A stretch of 64,000 bases of DNA from an uncultured Pseudomonadota bacterium. Its GTDB lineage: Bacteria; Bdellovibrionota_B; Oligoflexia; Oligoflexales; CAIYRB01. Below, in pieces: positions 18,713-27,463 of this stretch. A program made the position numbers and the translations under genes. The notes under the pieces are model-generated. The model was not told where the DNA came from. It saw only the letters and a program-made list of their open reading frames with translations, and searched no databases. Position 1 is the stretch's first letter; every line of letters starts with the position of its first letter. The stretch lies in the NCBI GenBank assembly GCA_903928445.1, contig CAIYRB010000198.1, forward strand, positions 62,001-126,000, written 5' to 3'.

Positions 18713-20314
18713 ATGCCTAGAATCATGATGCTCAAGCTTAAGAGCGCACCAAGATGCGCCCACCACGACTACCGCCTGGCCAGGTTCATCGGCAGCCTGC
18801 TGCTGGTTCTATGCGGCATGGGTTGCGAAACGAAGGCTCGCGTCGGCTATCTAAAAGTGCTGGCGCCGCGCTCGGAAGGCAGCTTTGATATCTACCGTAT
18901 TGCCAACGAGTCGCCGCTGCAGTTTGTCTCCGAAGAGGCCGGCCACTTCAATGCTGAAGTCCCCTTGGCGCCAGGCAGCTACCTGGTCCTCGCTGACTGC
19001 TCGAGTGAAACGATCATTATCTATCCCGATCAGCAGGCGACACTCGTCGCCCACCGCGTTGAGTTTATCCCGCCGCACAAGCCCGACGCTAAGGATGGTT
19101 TTTCCATCCAATGCAGTCGTTCTGACCACACCAAGTCTAGGCAACTGATCTCTGGTTGCTACGAGCTCAATATCCTCGACGGCAAGCGTGATTTACTCGT
19201 CGGCATGGTCCCCATGCATGTCGACTTCACCACCATGACCGGGCCGCACCAACCAAAGGTCTTGTCCTACAAGCTTTCCGGACTGCAGGTTGCCGACTTT
19301 CCCGGCAATCGCCAAGAAGTAGACTACTTTATTTCACCGGCCGACGAGCTGATTGCGGCCACTAAATATCAACAGTTCGGTCGCTGGGAGTTTCTCCTGC
19401 CAGGCCGCTACGCGATTGAAGTCAATGGCACCAAGATGCAAGTCACCATGCCAGAGGGCCAAGAACGCACTATCAAGCCCGCATTGTTGCGGGTAGCCAC
19501 GTCGCAAGACATTGACCTCGACTTGCCTGCGCGCATCAAGGGAAGTCCATGGTTGGTAGAAATAAACAACGGCCACTGGCTCAGTTTCAACGAGACCTAC
19601 CCGATGCTACCGGGGGAAGCTACGATATCGATCAGCGGCTCGACTGAGTCCGTCGACATTGAATTAGTCGAGGGCGAGACTAAAGAACTACAAGCACGCA
19701 GCGTAACCGTTGACAGCGGATGCGCCAAAGTCCACCCCGGCGAGGCTAACTCTTGTTTGGGCGAAAAGGGTGTGTCGCTTTATGTTCCCGAAGAGCCCTA
19801 CCCATTCATCGAAAGTGTCACCGATATTCCTATTTTATTCATCGCCGAAGACACACCGGTTCTGGTTGGGATCGAAGGTTCGCGCGATATTGTCTACGAA
19901 GTGCCAGCCACGGTCCGAGACAAGACTCTGACCGTTGGTTACGCCAAAATGATTCCCGTAGCGCAACACCGACCCGGCCAAATCACCGATTTAGTCCGGG
20001 TCGATAGCACCGGCGTTCCAGTTTCCGGCCATACCCTAGACATCAATCTCGAGCGCAATACCGTCATGCCGCTTTTTGCTGGCAACTACAAACTAGATCA
20101 GTTTCTCTCGGTAACGTCTGGCGAGAACAGCTCGCGCCAGAATACCTCGCGTAGCTTCACAATCGAGACTGGCAAAACCATTGAAATCGAATTTCCTGTG
20201 TCCTGGTCCGAGAAAAAATTCTCAACGATGAAGAAGAAGCACCCGCATGGCGGCGAGGGCAAGCCAGGCGATGTCGGAGGATACAAGCACGACAAGCCGA
20301 TGCGCATGCTTTAG
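18713..20314 (+). CDS. Large lipoprotein with PEGA-like beta domains
   Basis: A 533-residue predicted lipoprotein. A hydrophobic stretch (FIGSLLLVLCGMGC) ends in a lipobox-like Cys38. The body is beta-rich, and segments such as LLPGRYAIEVNG, VPLAPGSYLVLAD and LFAGNYKLDQF repeat the PEGA-type pattern of surface beta-sandwiches. The C-terminus is His/Lys/Gly-rich (KKKHPHGGEGKPG). ATGs at 18725 and 18728 are alternative starts, as no strong ribosome-binding site is visible. It follows the two barrel genes on the same strand. It ends two bases before the recN stop, so the genes converge with no terminator space. Confidence 0.65.
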   Translation: MPRIMMLKLKSAPRCAHHDYRLARFIGSLLLVLCGMGCETKARVGYLKVLAPRSEGSFDIYRIANESPLQFVSEEAGHFNAEVPLAPGSYLVLADCSSETIIIYPDQQATLVAHRVEFIPPHKPDAKDGFSIQCSRSDHTKSRQLISGCYELNILDGKRDLLVGMVPMHVDFTTMTGPHQPKVLSYKLSGLQVADFPGNRQEVDYFISPADELIAATKYQQFGRWEFLLPGRYAIEVNGTKMQVTMPEGQERTIKPALLRVATSQDIDLDLPARIKGSPWLVEINNGHWLSFNETYPMLPGEATISISGSTESVDIELVEGETKELQARSVTVDSGCAKVHPGEANSCLGEKGVSLYVPEEPYPFIESVTDIPILFIAEDTPVLVGIEGSRDIVYEVPATVRDKTLTVGYAKMIPVAQHRPGQITDLVRVDSTGVPVSGHTLDINLERNTVMPLFAGNYKLDQFLSVTSGENSSRQNTSRSFTIETGKTIEIEFPVSWSEKKFSTMKKKHPHGGEGKPGDVGGYKHDKPMRML

Positions 20315-20316
20315 CG

Positions 20317-22101
20317 TCAAAGGGCATTTTGCTTGAGGCGCGCCTTTTTAAGAAGTCCGCGGGCATTTGCCAGACTTGAGGCCGTGACCTCGGCCCCGGA
20401 AAGCAGACGTGCGATCTCTTCCTCGCTTGCTTTTAGGCTGAGCTTTGTGATGGTTGACTCGGTGCGCTGGTCTTTGCTCAACTTATGCACGAAAAAATGC
20501 GCATCGCCATAGGCAGCCACCTGTGCCAGGTGGGAGATACAAATGACTTGAAAGTCAGTCGCAAGTTCCTGCATTTTACGCCCGACGACATCAGCAACCC
20601 GCCCTGAAATCCCAGCATCAATCTCATCAAAGACCAAAATACAGGTGTCCGCTCCGACGGCCAGGGCCTTTTTAAGTGCCAGCATGACTCGAGATATTTC
20701 ACCTCCCGAGGCAATTTTATGCAAAGGCAGCATGGCTTCGCCCTCATTAGCGGCGAGCATGAACTGAGCCTTTTCGGCACCCTGCTCGCCTAAACCGGTC
20801 AAAATATCCGCAATCTCAGCCCACGCCTCGGCAGCCTCAGTGCCAAAGACGGCAAAACCGAAATCACTGATGGTACGGCGCAGGGGAATCAGTTCCACTT
20901 CCATGGTGGCGCCGGGCATCGCTAATTCATGCATTTCCTTTTCAATCCGCATTTTCACGATACCCTGCGCCTGTCGCCTGGCTTCGCTCAACTGTGCCGC
21001 GGCGGCCGCAAGACCCACCACTCCCGCCTTAAGCTGTTTCAGGCGGGCACCAACCTCGGCTGCCGCTGACTGGAGGAAGCCAAGCTCAGAACTGAGTCTG
21101 AGCTGCTCTGAGAGCAGCTCAGACACTTGCTGCAGCGATAGCTTGCGCAGCAACTCTTGGTAACCTGCCAAGCGCTCCTGGGCCTGCTCTAGGTCCTGAT
21201 CGTCGACTTCAACCTCAGACAGGGCCTTACCGATGCCAAAGCTTAGCTCTTCGATTTGGGCGGCGACAGATTGGGCTTGGTCGCTGAGCTCGGCAAGCAC
21301 TGGCGACAAGGTGGCAAGCCGTCCAAGTATCCTGCCGGCGTCCCACACCGAGCGCGCTAGGGTGTCACCACCTGCGCCCTGATCAACCGCACCCTGAGCC
21401 TCTTCCAGGCCCTTAATCAGGGCCATCATGTGATGACCGCGACGGCAGAGATCTTGAACGCGGTCAAAGTCTTCTTGGCTCGGAGCAAAAGCTGCCAACT
21501 CTTCGCAGCGGTAGTTTAAATAATCGCAGTCGCGACGTTTGGCGCTGAAATCCGACGCCATGGCGCTCAGGACATGCAACTCTTCCAGGATCAGCTGGTA
21601 GGCGGCCGAGAAGCGCCGCGGCAAAGACTTATCAATGAGAAATTGATCGAGGTAAGTCACATGCTGCACGGCATCGAGCAAGCGCAGATTGTCATGCTGG
21701 CCAAATACATCGATAAGAGACAGAGCCAGCTCCCGCAGTACTGTCACAGTAACAGGCGTGTCGTTGATCCAAGCTAAGGAGCGCCCTTTGTCGGTGACCG
21801 TGCGCCGCACGAGGACCTGCATCACCCCGTCCGCAGACTCGACACCAATGCCGTAGTGCTCTAGCACCCCAGCATACGGGTGATCTGCGGGAATATCGAA
21901 AAAGCCACTGACGGTGGCATTGCTGCGCCCTCGTCGCACGGTCTCAGCGCTAGCCTTGGCGCCCAAGAGTAAACCCAACGCCTTGATAAGGATCGACTTC
22001 CCTGCACCGGTTTCGCCCGTAATGACATTAAAGCCAGGAACGAAATGAATCGTCAGGCTATCGATGATGGCCAGGCCTTGGATATGCAGCTGCGTTAGCA
22101 C
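20317..22101 (-). CDS. recN: DNA repair protein RecN
   Basis: A 594-residue SMC-like ATPase for double-strand break repair. The Walker A motif is in GFNVITGETGAGKSILIKAL (24-43). The centre is a long coiled coil. The C-terminal part has the signature KIASGGEISRVMLALK, Walker B in CILVFDEIDAGISG, and VICISHLAQVAAYGD with the H-loop. The start is GTG with AAGGAG nine bases upstream. It lies downstream of a basic protein gene on the same strand and converges with the lipoprotein gene. Confidence 0.96.
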   Translation of the reverse strand: MLTQLHIQGLAIIDSLTIHFVPGFNVITGETGAGKSILIKALGLLLGAKASAETVRRGRSNATVSGFFDIPADHPYAGVLEHYGIGVESADGVMQVLVRRTVTDKGRSLAWINDTPVTVTVLRELALSLIDVFGQHDNLRLLDAVQHVTYLDQFLIDKSLPRRFSAAYQLILEELHVLSAMASDFSAKRRDCDYLNYRCEELAAFAPSQEDFDRVQDLCRRGHHMMALIKGLEEAQGAVDQGAGGDTLARSVWDAGRILGRLATLSPVLAELSDQAQSVAAQIEELSFGIGKALSEVEVDDQDLEQAQERLAGYQELLRKLSLQQVSELLSEQLRLSSELGFLQSAAAEVGARLKQLKAGVVGLAAAAAQLSEARRQAQGIVKMRIEKEMHELAMPGATMEVELIPLRRTISDFGFAVFGTEAAEAWAEIADILTGLGEQGAEKAQFMLAANEGEAMLPLHKIASGGEISRVMLALKKALAVGADTCILVFDEIDAGISGRVADVVGRKMQELATDFQVICISHLAQVAAYGDAHFFVHKLSKDQRTESTITKLSLKASEEEIARLLSGAEVTASSLANARGLLKKARLKQNAL

Positions 22102-22192
22102 GGTTCATATCTCCTTGGGAAACAGCCCGCAACCGAGCTGAGTCCTGAAGATCGCAGGTCGCAGCAGCTCCCGCAAGCGACATACCAGAACT

Positions 22193-23029
22193 TTAACGCC
22201 GCGGAGCTGGTGCGCGCCCAGACTTGGCCGACCTGACCCGCCGATCATCGCGCGACCAGTAGCCTTTTTTCTTCTCGCTGGTCGACTTTGGTGCGCCACC
22301 CTCATCACGGGGCTGGTCCTTTGCCGGCTTCGATGTCCGAGTACTTGCCGGAGTCGGCCTCTTGCCACCTTGAGGCCCAGCCTCCTTCTTGGCACCTGGG
22401 CGAGCAGCATAAGGGCTCGGACGCTTCTTGCCGCCGTGACGGGCTGCACCGCTAGCCGCCGCGCGGGCAAAATCATCGGCCTTTGGGCCTTTTGCCGCTC
22501 GTGACTGGCGAGCACCATCGGTCGGGCCCTCCCTGCGGCGACTCGAAGCCCGGTCTCCACCCTTCTTCTCCCCGTAGGGGCTGCGCCAAGGCTCGCCACG
22601 AGGAGCCGCTTTTTTAACCGCTGCACCCTCGGCGCGTGGAGAACGCGTGCTGCCTCCAAGGTCCACGACCGATGGCTTGGGGCTGATCTGGCGACGACCG
22701 GTGTTGGCTTTAACTCGGCGCTTTAACGTGGCCGGAGCATCGACCGGGGTCCCTCGGGCGGCCTCCTCTTCCCGCATCCGGGCCTTTAGGGCAAGTGCCT
22801 CGGGAGCCATATTTTTCAGCTCCTTCTCAAGATATAGGAGACGGACAATCAGCTCGCTTTCGAGCCGCTTATCATCGATGTCCGGCTTGCTACCGTCGGT
22901 TGCCAAGACCTTCTTATACTCCGCAATCTCATCGAGCCTCGCGCGAAGCCGTTTGATTTTAGACTGCGTTTCCAGCTCTCTGGTCTTTGCGGTTTTGACC
23001 TGTGTGCTGCCTTGGCGGGGACGAGACAT
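22193..23029 (-). CDS. Basic, largely disordered protein with N-terminal coiled coil
   Basis: A 278-residue protein of unknown function. The first 95 residues form a charged helix or coiled coil (KIKRLRARLDEIAEYKKVLA, ELIVRLLYLEKELKNM). The remainder is low complexity and very basic (KRRVKANTGRR, GGKKRPSPYAARPGAKKEAG), so nucleic-acid or ribosome binding is plausible. The ATG at 23029 is chosen because AGGAG lies eight bases upstream; the frame is open upstream without a site. It sits 91 bases upstream of recN on the same strand. Confidence 0.65.
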   Translation of the reverse strand: MSRPRQGSTQVKTAKTRELETQSKIKRLRARLDEIAEYKKVLATDGSKPDIDDKRLESELIVRLLYLEKELKNMAPEALALKARMREEEAARGTPVDAPATLKRRVKANTGRRQISPKPSVVDLGGSTRSPRAEGAAVKKAAPRGEPWRSPYGEKKGGDRASSRRREGPTDGARQSRAAKGPKADDFARAAASGAARHGGKKRPSPYAARPGAKKEAGPQGGKRPTPASTRTSKPAKDQPRDEGGAPKSTSEKKKGYWSRDDRRVRSAKSGRAPAPRR

Positions 23030-23172
23030 GGTAGACTCCTGGAGCTTATCGGACGCGAGTCGTAGTGGATTTGCCCCAGCTATGCAACGGTAATCATGTA
23101 ACATCCTGGCTTGACGCTGGCTTTAGAGGTGCATAACCTCGGCACCTAGCAGCACTAAGCCTAGGGGATCCG

Positions 23173-23661
23173 ATGAGCCTGCAAATCTTCGTGACCGGTG
23201 GCACCTTCGACAAGAAATACAATGAGATCGACGGTACCCTGGCCTTTGGTCAGAGCCATATCACCGAGTTGCTTCAGCTCGGCAGGTGCCAGTTGCAGCT
23301 GGACATCAAAACCCTCATGATGGTCGACAGCCTCGACATGACCCCGAGTCATCGCCAGCAGATCTTAGAGCAATGCTTGGCGACCAAAGCACAGCGCATC
23401 GTCATCACCCACGGCACCGATACCATGGTGGAAACGGCGAAACTTCTCGGCGAGCAGGTGGCTGATAAGACCATCGTCCTAACTGGCGCCATGATTCCAT
23501 TTACCTTTGGCAGCTCCGACGGACTGTTCAACATGGGATGCGCCTTAGCCTTCGTCCAGACCCTTCCTGCCGGCACTTACGTGGCCATGAACGGTCGCTA
23601 CTTTCATTGGAACAAAGTACGCAAGAACCGCTCGCTTGGCCGCTTTGAAGAAAAATCCTAA
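23173..23661 (+). CDS. Short single-domain asparaginase-like protein
   Basis: A 162-residue protein covering only the N-terminal asparaginase domain. The first catalytic Thr motif is FVTGGTFDKKYNEIDGTL, the second is IVITHGTDTMVETA, and IVLTGAMIPFTFGSSDG follows. Classical L-asparaginases are about 330 residues with a second domain, which is absent here. Single-domain relatives of this length are known, so it is likely intact rather than truncated. It could act as an amidase if oligomerised. It is read divergently from the basic protein gene across a 143-base gap. Confidence 0.8.
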   Translation: MSLQIFVTGGTFDKKYNEIDGTLAFGQSHITELLQLGRCQLQLDIKTLMMVDSLDMTPSHRQQILEQCLATKAQRIVITHGTDTMVETAKLLGEQVADKTIVLTGAMIPFTFGSSDGLFNMGCALAFVQTLPAGTYVAMNGRYFHWNKVRKNRSLGRFEEKS

Positions 23662-23762
23662 TCTTACTAAGTTTTTATTAAGACCGGGCTGATCACCGCG
23701 AGAGCTGGCGCAGTTAGCCAGGCATGCTAGAATCTGCATGAACTTACTTTTAGGAGTCGCCC

Positions 23763-24176
23763 ATGAAAAAGTTTGCTCTTGTGTTCGCTCTGTCATTTAC
23801 GCCGGCAATGACCATGCTTGCCTCCAGCGCCCATGCTGCCGATGTGGAACAGGCACCACAGATTAGTTTGAAGGACCTGAAGCAAGTCGTGACGAACAAA
23901 AAGGCGACGATCATCGACGCAAATGGCATCGACATGTACAAAGACGGGCACATTCCAGGTGCCGTCAGCTACGCTAAGGACGGGACTAAACTCGCCACCA
24001 TCCTACCAACCGATAAGAACGCCGAAATTGTCGCCTACTGCGGTGGGCCAATGTGCACCGCGTGGGAAGATGCGGCAAAAGCCGTCAAGGCTCTCGGCTA
24101 TCACAACGTGAAGCACTTCAAAGGTGGCATCAAAGGCTGGAAAGAGGCCGGCGAAAAGCTCGAAAAAGGCGCCTAA
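23763..24176 (+). CDS. Exported rhodanese-like protein
   Basis: A 137-residue single rhodanese domain with a signal peptide (KKFALVFALSFTPAMTMLAS, then SAHA-ADV). Rhodanese features are DANGIDMYKDGHIPGAVSY and the loop AYCGGPMCTAWEDAAKAV, which has two cysteines four residues apart instead of a single one, followed by FKGGIKGWKEAG. It should act in the periplasm in sulfur transfer or redox chemistry; the substrate is unknown. TTTTAGGAG precedes the ATG. Confidence 0.87.
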   Translation: MKKFALVFALSFTPAMTMLASSAHAADVEQAPQISLKDLKQVVTNKKATIIDANGIDMYKDGHIPGAVSYAKDGTKLATILPTDKNAEIVAYCGGPMCTAWEDAAKAVKALGYHNVKHFKGGIKGWKEAGEKLEKGA

Positions 24177-24185
24177 GCTCTGCAC

Positions 24186-24218
24186 CGGTGTGACAAGGTC
24201 AGCGACCTTGACACACCG
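24186..24218. terminator. Strong bidirectional stem-loop between converging genes
   Basis: A 15-base stem with one mismatch (CGGTGTGACAAGGTC, loop AGC, GACCTTGACACACCG) sits 10 bases after the rhodanese stop and 30 bases from the stop of the converging membrane protein. It has no T-tract on the plus side. It probably terminates one or both transcripts. Confidence 0.5.
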
Positions 24219-24248
24219 CCCCCCACTCCCGTCTAATCCTGTAACTGA

Positions 24249-24593
24249 TTACACTACCGGCAAAGCCCGGTGTAAAATCCACGATACAATCGACAACACA
24301 ACAGCGCCAACCAGCGCCCAACCAAAGCTCTTAACTTCAAAACCAGGGGTTAGCGCACCTGCCAGCATGAGGCACAGTGCGTTGATGACGAAGAGAAACA
24401 AGCCCAGCGTCACCACCGTGATCGGCAGCGTCAACAGCACGAGAATCGGCCGGACCAAAGCATTAACAAAGCCGAGGACCGCGGCTGCGGCCATAGCGGG
24501 CAAAAAGCCCGTAAGGGTCAAACCAGGGACTAAATAGGCTGTCACCACAAAAGCCAGAGCCGAAATCAGCCACACGAGTAAAAAATGCACCAT
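24249..24593 (-). CDS. YvlD/PF04020-type four-helix membrane protein
   Basis: A 114-residue membrane protein with four hydrophobic helices and the family signature AVLGFVNALVRPILVLLTLPITV split here as AVLGFVNALVRPIL and VLLTLPITVVTLGLF, then FVINALCLMLAGALTPGF. The Pfam name mentions phage holins, but these are ordinary chromosomal genes linked to envelope stress in some bacteria. It converges with the rhodanese gene. The 162 bases between its start and rfbD hold no gene that I can see. Confidence 0.85.
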   Translation of the reverse strand: MVHFLLVWLISALAFVVTAYLVPGLTLTGFLPAMAAAAVLGFVNALVRPILVLLTLPITVVTLGLFLFVINALCLMLAGALTPGFEVKSFGWALVGAVVLSIVSWILHRALPVV

Positions 24594-24755
24594 AAGGACA
24601 ACCTCCCACTAATAGGCCCATAAAGGACACAGTCGCCGCAAGCCGCCAACCGAGCCTTCATAGCCGCTTTTTTGCACAGCGACAAGGGAATGAATGCACC
24701 AAAGACGGTGCCTCCGAGGCCCGCGCTACCTTTAGACACTAACCCAGCGCAGCTG

Positions 24756-25691
24756 TTAACCCGGTGCCAGCAATTGCTCGATGACCGCCCGCAGTTCGTC
24801 CTGCCAAGATGCGGGGCGCGCCGCGAAGGTCGTTGCAAATTTGCCCGTATCCAAACGCGAGTTTAGAGGACGCAAGGCCGGCAAAGGGTAGTCGGCAGTG
24901 TGGATGGGTACTACTTCGCGAACCTTCAAAGCCGCACCAAGCCGGCGGGCTTCGGCAAAAATCTCCAGGGCAAAGCCGTACCAACTGGTTTCACCATCGC
25001 ACGCCAGATGATAGGTCCCGGTGTAACGCAGAGGGTCCTTGCAACCCAGCATGGTGCGCACCACGTGAGCCGTGCTTCTGGCAATATAGGACGCCGAGGT
25101 CGGGGACCCGATCTGGTCAGAGACGACCTGGATGCGCTCTCGCTCTCCGCCCAAGCGCAGCATGGTCTTCACAAAGTTATGGCCGAACGCGCTAAAGACC
25201 CAAGAGGTCCGAAGAATGACAGCCCGTCCACCGACAGCGGCGATCGCCTGCTCCCCGGCCAGCTTGCTTCGCCCGTAGGCATTGAGCGGCGCGGCCACGC
25301 CCTCTTCGCGGCGCTTGCTCACCCCAGACCCAGCGAAGACGTAATCGCTCGAGTAGTGGATGAAAAGAGCCCCAAGTCGCTTGGCCTCATCTGCAAGCAC
25401 GGCAGGGGCCACCCCATTAGCCTGCAAGGCGGCAGACTCATCTTGCTCCGCTTTGTCGACCGCCGTGTAAGCGGCGGCATTGATGATGACTTGAGGTTTA
25501 ACGCGACGCACCAGCTGCACTAGGGTACTAGGTTCAGCCAGGTCAGCATGCTCAAAGCCTGACGCCGCTCCAGTGCGCGCCGCAGCCAGGACTCTTCCCA
25601 GCCCCACGACTTCAGTGAGCAAAGATCTACCGACTTGTCCGGTCGCGCCGACAATCAAGATCAGAGGTTGGTGACTCGCAGTGGTCGTCAT
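24756..25691 (-). CDS. rfbD: dTDP-4-dehydrorhamnose reductase
   Basis: A 311-residue extended SDR that makes dTDP-L-rhamnose, a precursor of O-antigen and other glycans. It shows the Rossmann motif LIVGATGQVGRSLL, VIINAAAYTAVDKAE, FIHYSSDYVFAG, the catalytic YxxxK in LNAYGRSKLAGEQA, and VILRTSWVFSAFG. rfbA, rfbB and rfbC are not adjacent. It opens a surface-polysaccharide region that continues to about 31.9 kb and is divergent from a large membrane protein. Confidence 0.93.
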   Translation of the reverse strand: MTTTASHQPLILIVGATGQVGRSLLTEVVGLGRVLAAARTGAASGFEHADLAEPSTLVQLVRRVKPQVIINAAAYTAVDKAEQDESAALQANGVAPAVLADEAKRLGALFIHYSSDYVFAGSGVSKRREEGVAAPLNAYGRSKLAGEQAIAAVGGRAVILRTSWVFSAFGHNFVKTMLRLGGERERIQVVSDQIGSPTSASYIARSTAHVVRTMLGCKDPLRYTGTYHLACDGETSWYGFALEIFAEARRLGAALKVREVVPIHTADYPLPALRPLNSRLDTGKFATTFAARPASWQDELRAVIEQLLAPG

Positions 25692-25842
25692 GATCCAGCA
25701 GAACCTCTATATTGCGGCGGTCGACTTGGAGTAATGTTGATCGATCTGCGCCAAGAAGGGCATCTCCAGGTTGCATCTCGGCTCGCTCACATCACCGACA
25801 TCTCTTTGACATCCTTAGTGATTATCCGCTAGACTAGCGGGG

Positions 25843-27462
25843 ATGACGCACCGCTTAAAAATTCTCTTGGAGCCGATCCTCTGCTGTCTGCTCATCGCTA
25901 TCGGTACTTGGTCACTTTACGGTCCAATCGTCAAGACTGGATTTGGCAAAATCCCAGGTGATCTCGGCGACGCTAGATTTGTGCATTTATTTCTCGAGCA
26001 CAACTACCGCTATTTTTTCACATCAGAGTCTCTGTCATTCTGGAGTCCTACGTGGATTTTCTATCCCCTTGCCGATGGCCTTGCCACCTCCGACGTCATG
26101 ACAGGCTCAGCTTGGTTGTACGGGATTTTTCGGCTGATCGGTGCAGATGCTTATCTCGCGTTTCAAAGTTGGCTGATCACCTGCTCGATCTTTAATTTCT
26201 TGGCACTCTATTGGCTGCTGCGCCGTTGGCAATTGGGGCTGGCGGGCCGATTGGCTGCTGCGTTTATCTATGCCTACGGCTTATATCGCATAGCATTTGA
26301 TAGTCACCCACAGTTGACCGCTAGCTTCTATACCCCCCTGTTTATCCTTTGTGTCGACGCTTTTGTCCGCGAGGTCTTGCCGCAGCGTCAAAAGACCCTG
26401 GCAATCCTGGCTGCAGCTCTTCTGGCATTGCAGCTTTGGGCCAGCTTTTACCTGGGTTGGTTCACCGTTCTAGCCTTGATCGTCGGAGTCATGGCGTGGA
26501 GTACAAGCAAGCCGAGACGACAGGACATTGCCGCCTTTATCCGTCAAAGGTGGGCGATCATCGCCACCGCGGCCTGCGTGTGCGCGCTACTGGTGGCGCC
26601 CCTTGCCTTCCAGTACTTAAAGATTGCGCAGCAGTCTGGGGTTCGCGTCTGGCCTGGTGATATGATGCCGTACCTGCCGGATTGGCGAAGTTTAATCCTG
26701 CCTATCCCAGACGGCCTTCTCTACGGGAAGTACTTCCCCATGCTCCAGGGAGGCACTCAATTTTATACCGAGAAGGTCGAGTTTGTCGGTGTCATCGCTT
26801 TGCTTGCACCCTTTATTTTGTTAGGCCTACGCCGCTGGCGACCGGCAACCTTCCACTCTCTGCCCGGCATCAATGGGCGAACGATTAGCCTGCTTCTAGC
26901 ACTATGGTTTGGACTAACCATGCTTAGCCTGCGCTTCCCTGGGAGCACTTCGCTGTGGATTTTCCCTACCTATCTTCTCCCCGGCGCCAAAGGGATTCGG
27001 GCGGTTGGCCGTATCGTTCATATCAGCCTTATCGCCAAATTAAGCTGCCTTGCTATCGTTCTCACCCTGTTATCGCGCTGGCGGCGACCTTGGGGTCAGG
27101 TTTTGGCATTTGCAGCACTTGTCATCGTCGTGGCAGAAAACTTAGCGGATAGTGATTGGGCGTTTCCTGTCGTTGGCCAAAAGGAGCGGATGGCCGAACT
27201 AGTCCATACTATTCAGGCACAGCAGCCACCATGCCAGGCCTTCTTTCTCGCTGCCAGCGGCCCCCAACATGTCGTTAATATCGACGCGATGTGGTCCTCA
27301 CTATTGACACATATTCCGACGATCAACGGGTACACCGGTGCTTATCCAGAGCAAATTAGACCGCTGGGGCTTGACCATCCGGCAGACCTGACGGCTGAGG
27401 CCTTAGGTAACTGGGCGAACCATCAGGGCCTGGGCGACAAGCGGATCTGTCTGCTCAGGTAA
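25843..27462 (+). CDS. Polytopic membrane protein, GT-C glycosyltransferase-like
   Basis: A 539-residue integral membrane protein with about 10-12 hydrophobic helices and a short soluble C-terminus. The first extracytoplasmic loop (GKIPGDLGDARFVHLFLEHN) has the acidic residues typical of GT-C fold glycosyltransferases that use polyprenyl-phosphate sugars. I could not assign a family with confidence. Location next to rfbD and GT2 genes supports a role in glycan assembly. It converges with the next gene with one base between stop codons. Confidence 0.6.
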   Translation: MTHRLKILLEPILCCLLIAIGTWSLYGPIVKTGFGKIPGDLGDARFVHLFLEHNYRYFFTSESLSFWSPTWIFYPLADGLATSDVMTGSAWLYGIFRLIGADAYLAFQSWLITCSIFNFLALYWLLRRWQLGLAGRLAAAFIYAYGLYRIAFDSHPQLTASFYTPLFILCVDAFVREVLPQRQKTLAILAAALLALQLWASFYLGWFTVLALIVGVMAWSTSKPRRQDIAAFIRQRWAIIATAACVCALLVAPLAFQYLKIAQQSGVRVWPGDMMPYLPDWRSLILPIPDGLLYGKYFPMLQGGTQFYTEKVEFVGVIALLAPFILLGLRRWRPATFHSLPGINGRTISLLLALWFGLTMLSLRFPGSTSLWIFPTYLLPGAKGIRAVGRIVHISLIAKLSCLAIVLTLLSRWRRPWGQVLAFAALVIVVAENLADSDWAFPVVGQKERMAELVHTIQAQQPPCQAFFLAASGPQHVVNIDAMWSSLLTHIPTINGYTGAYPEQIRPLGLDHPADLTAEALGNWANHQGLGDKRICLLR

Positions 27463-27463
27463 A

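Noticed and set aside
22105-22659. Long minus-strand frame within the basic protein gene region
   Set aside because: It is an out-of-frame shadow of the 22193-23029 gene, caused by its Arg/Lys-rich, GC-rich codons; no start signal or motif.
24249-24593. Prophage holin
   Set aside because: The family name mentions phage holin, but the flanks show no phage genes and YvlD-type members are ordinary chromosomal genes.
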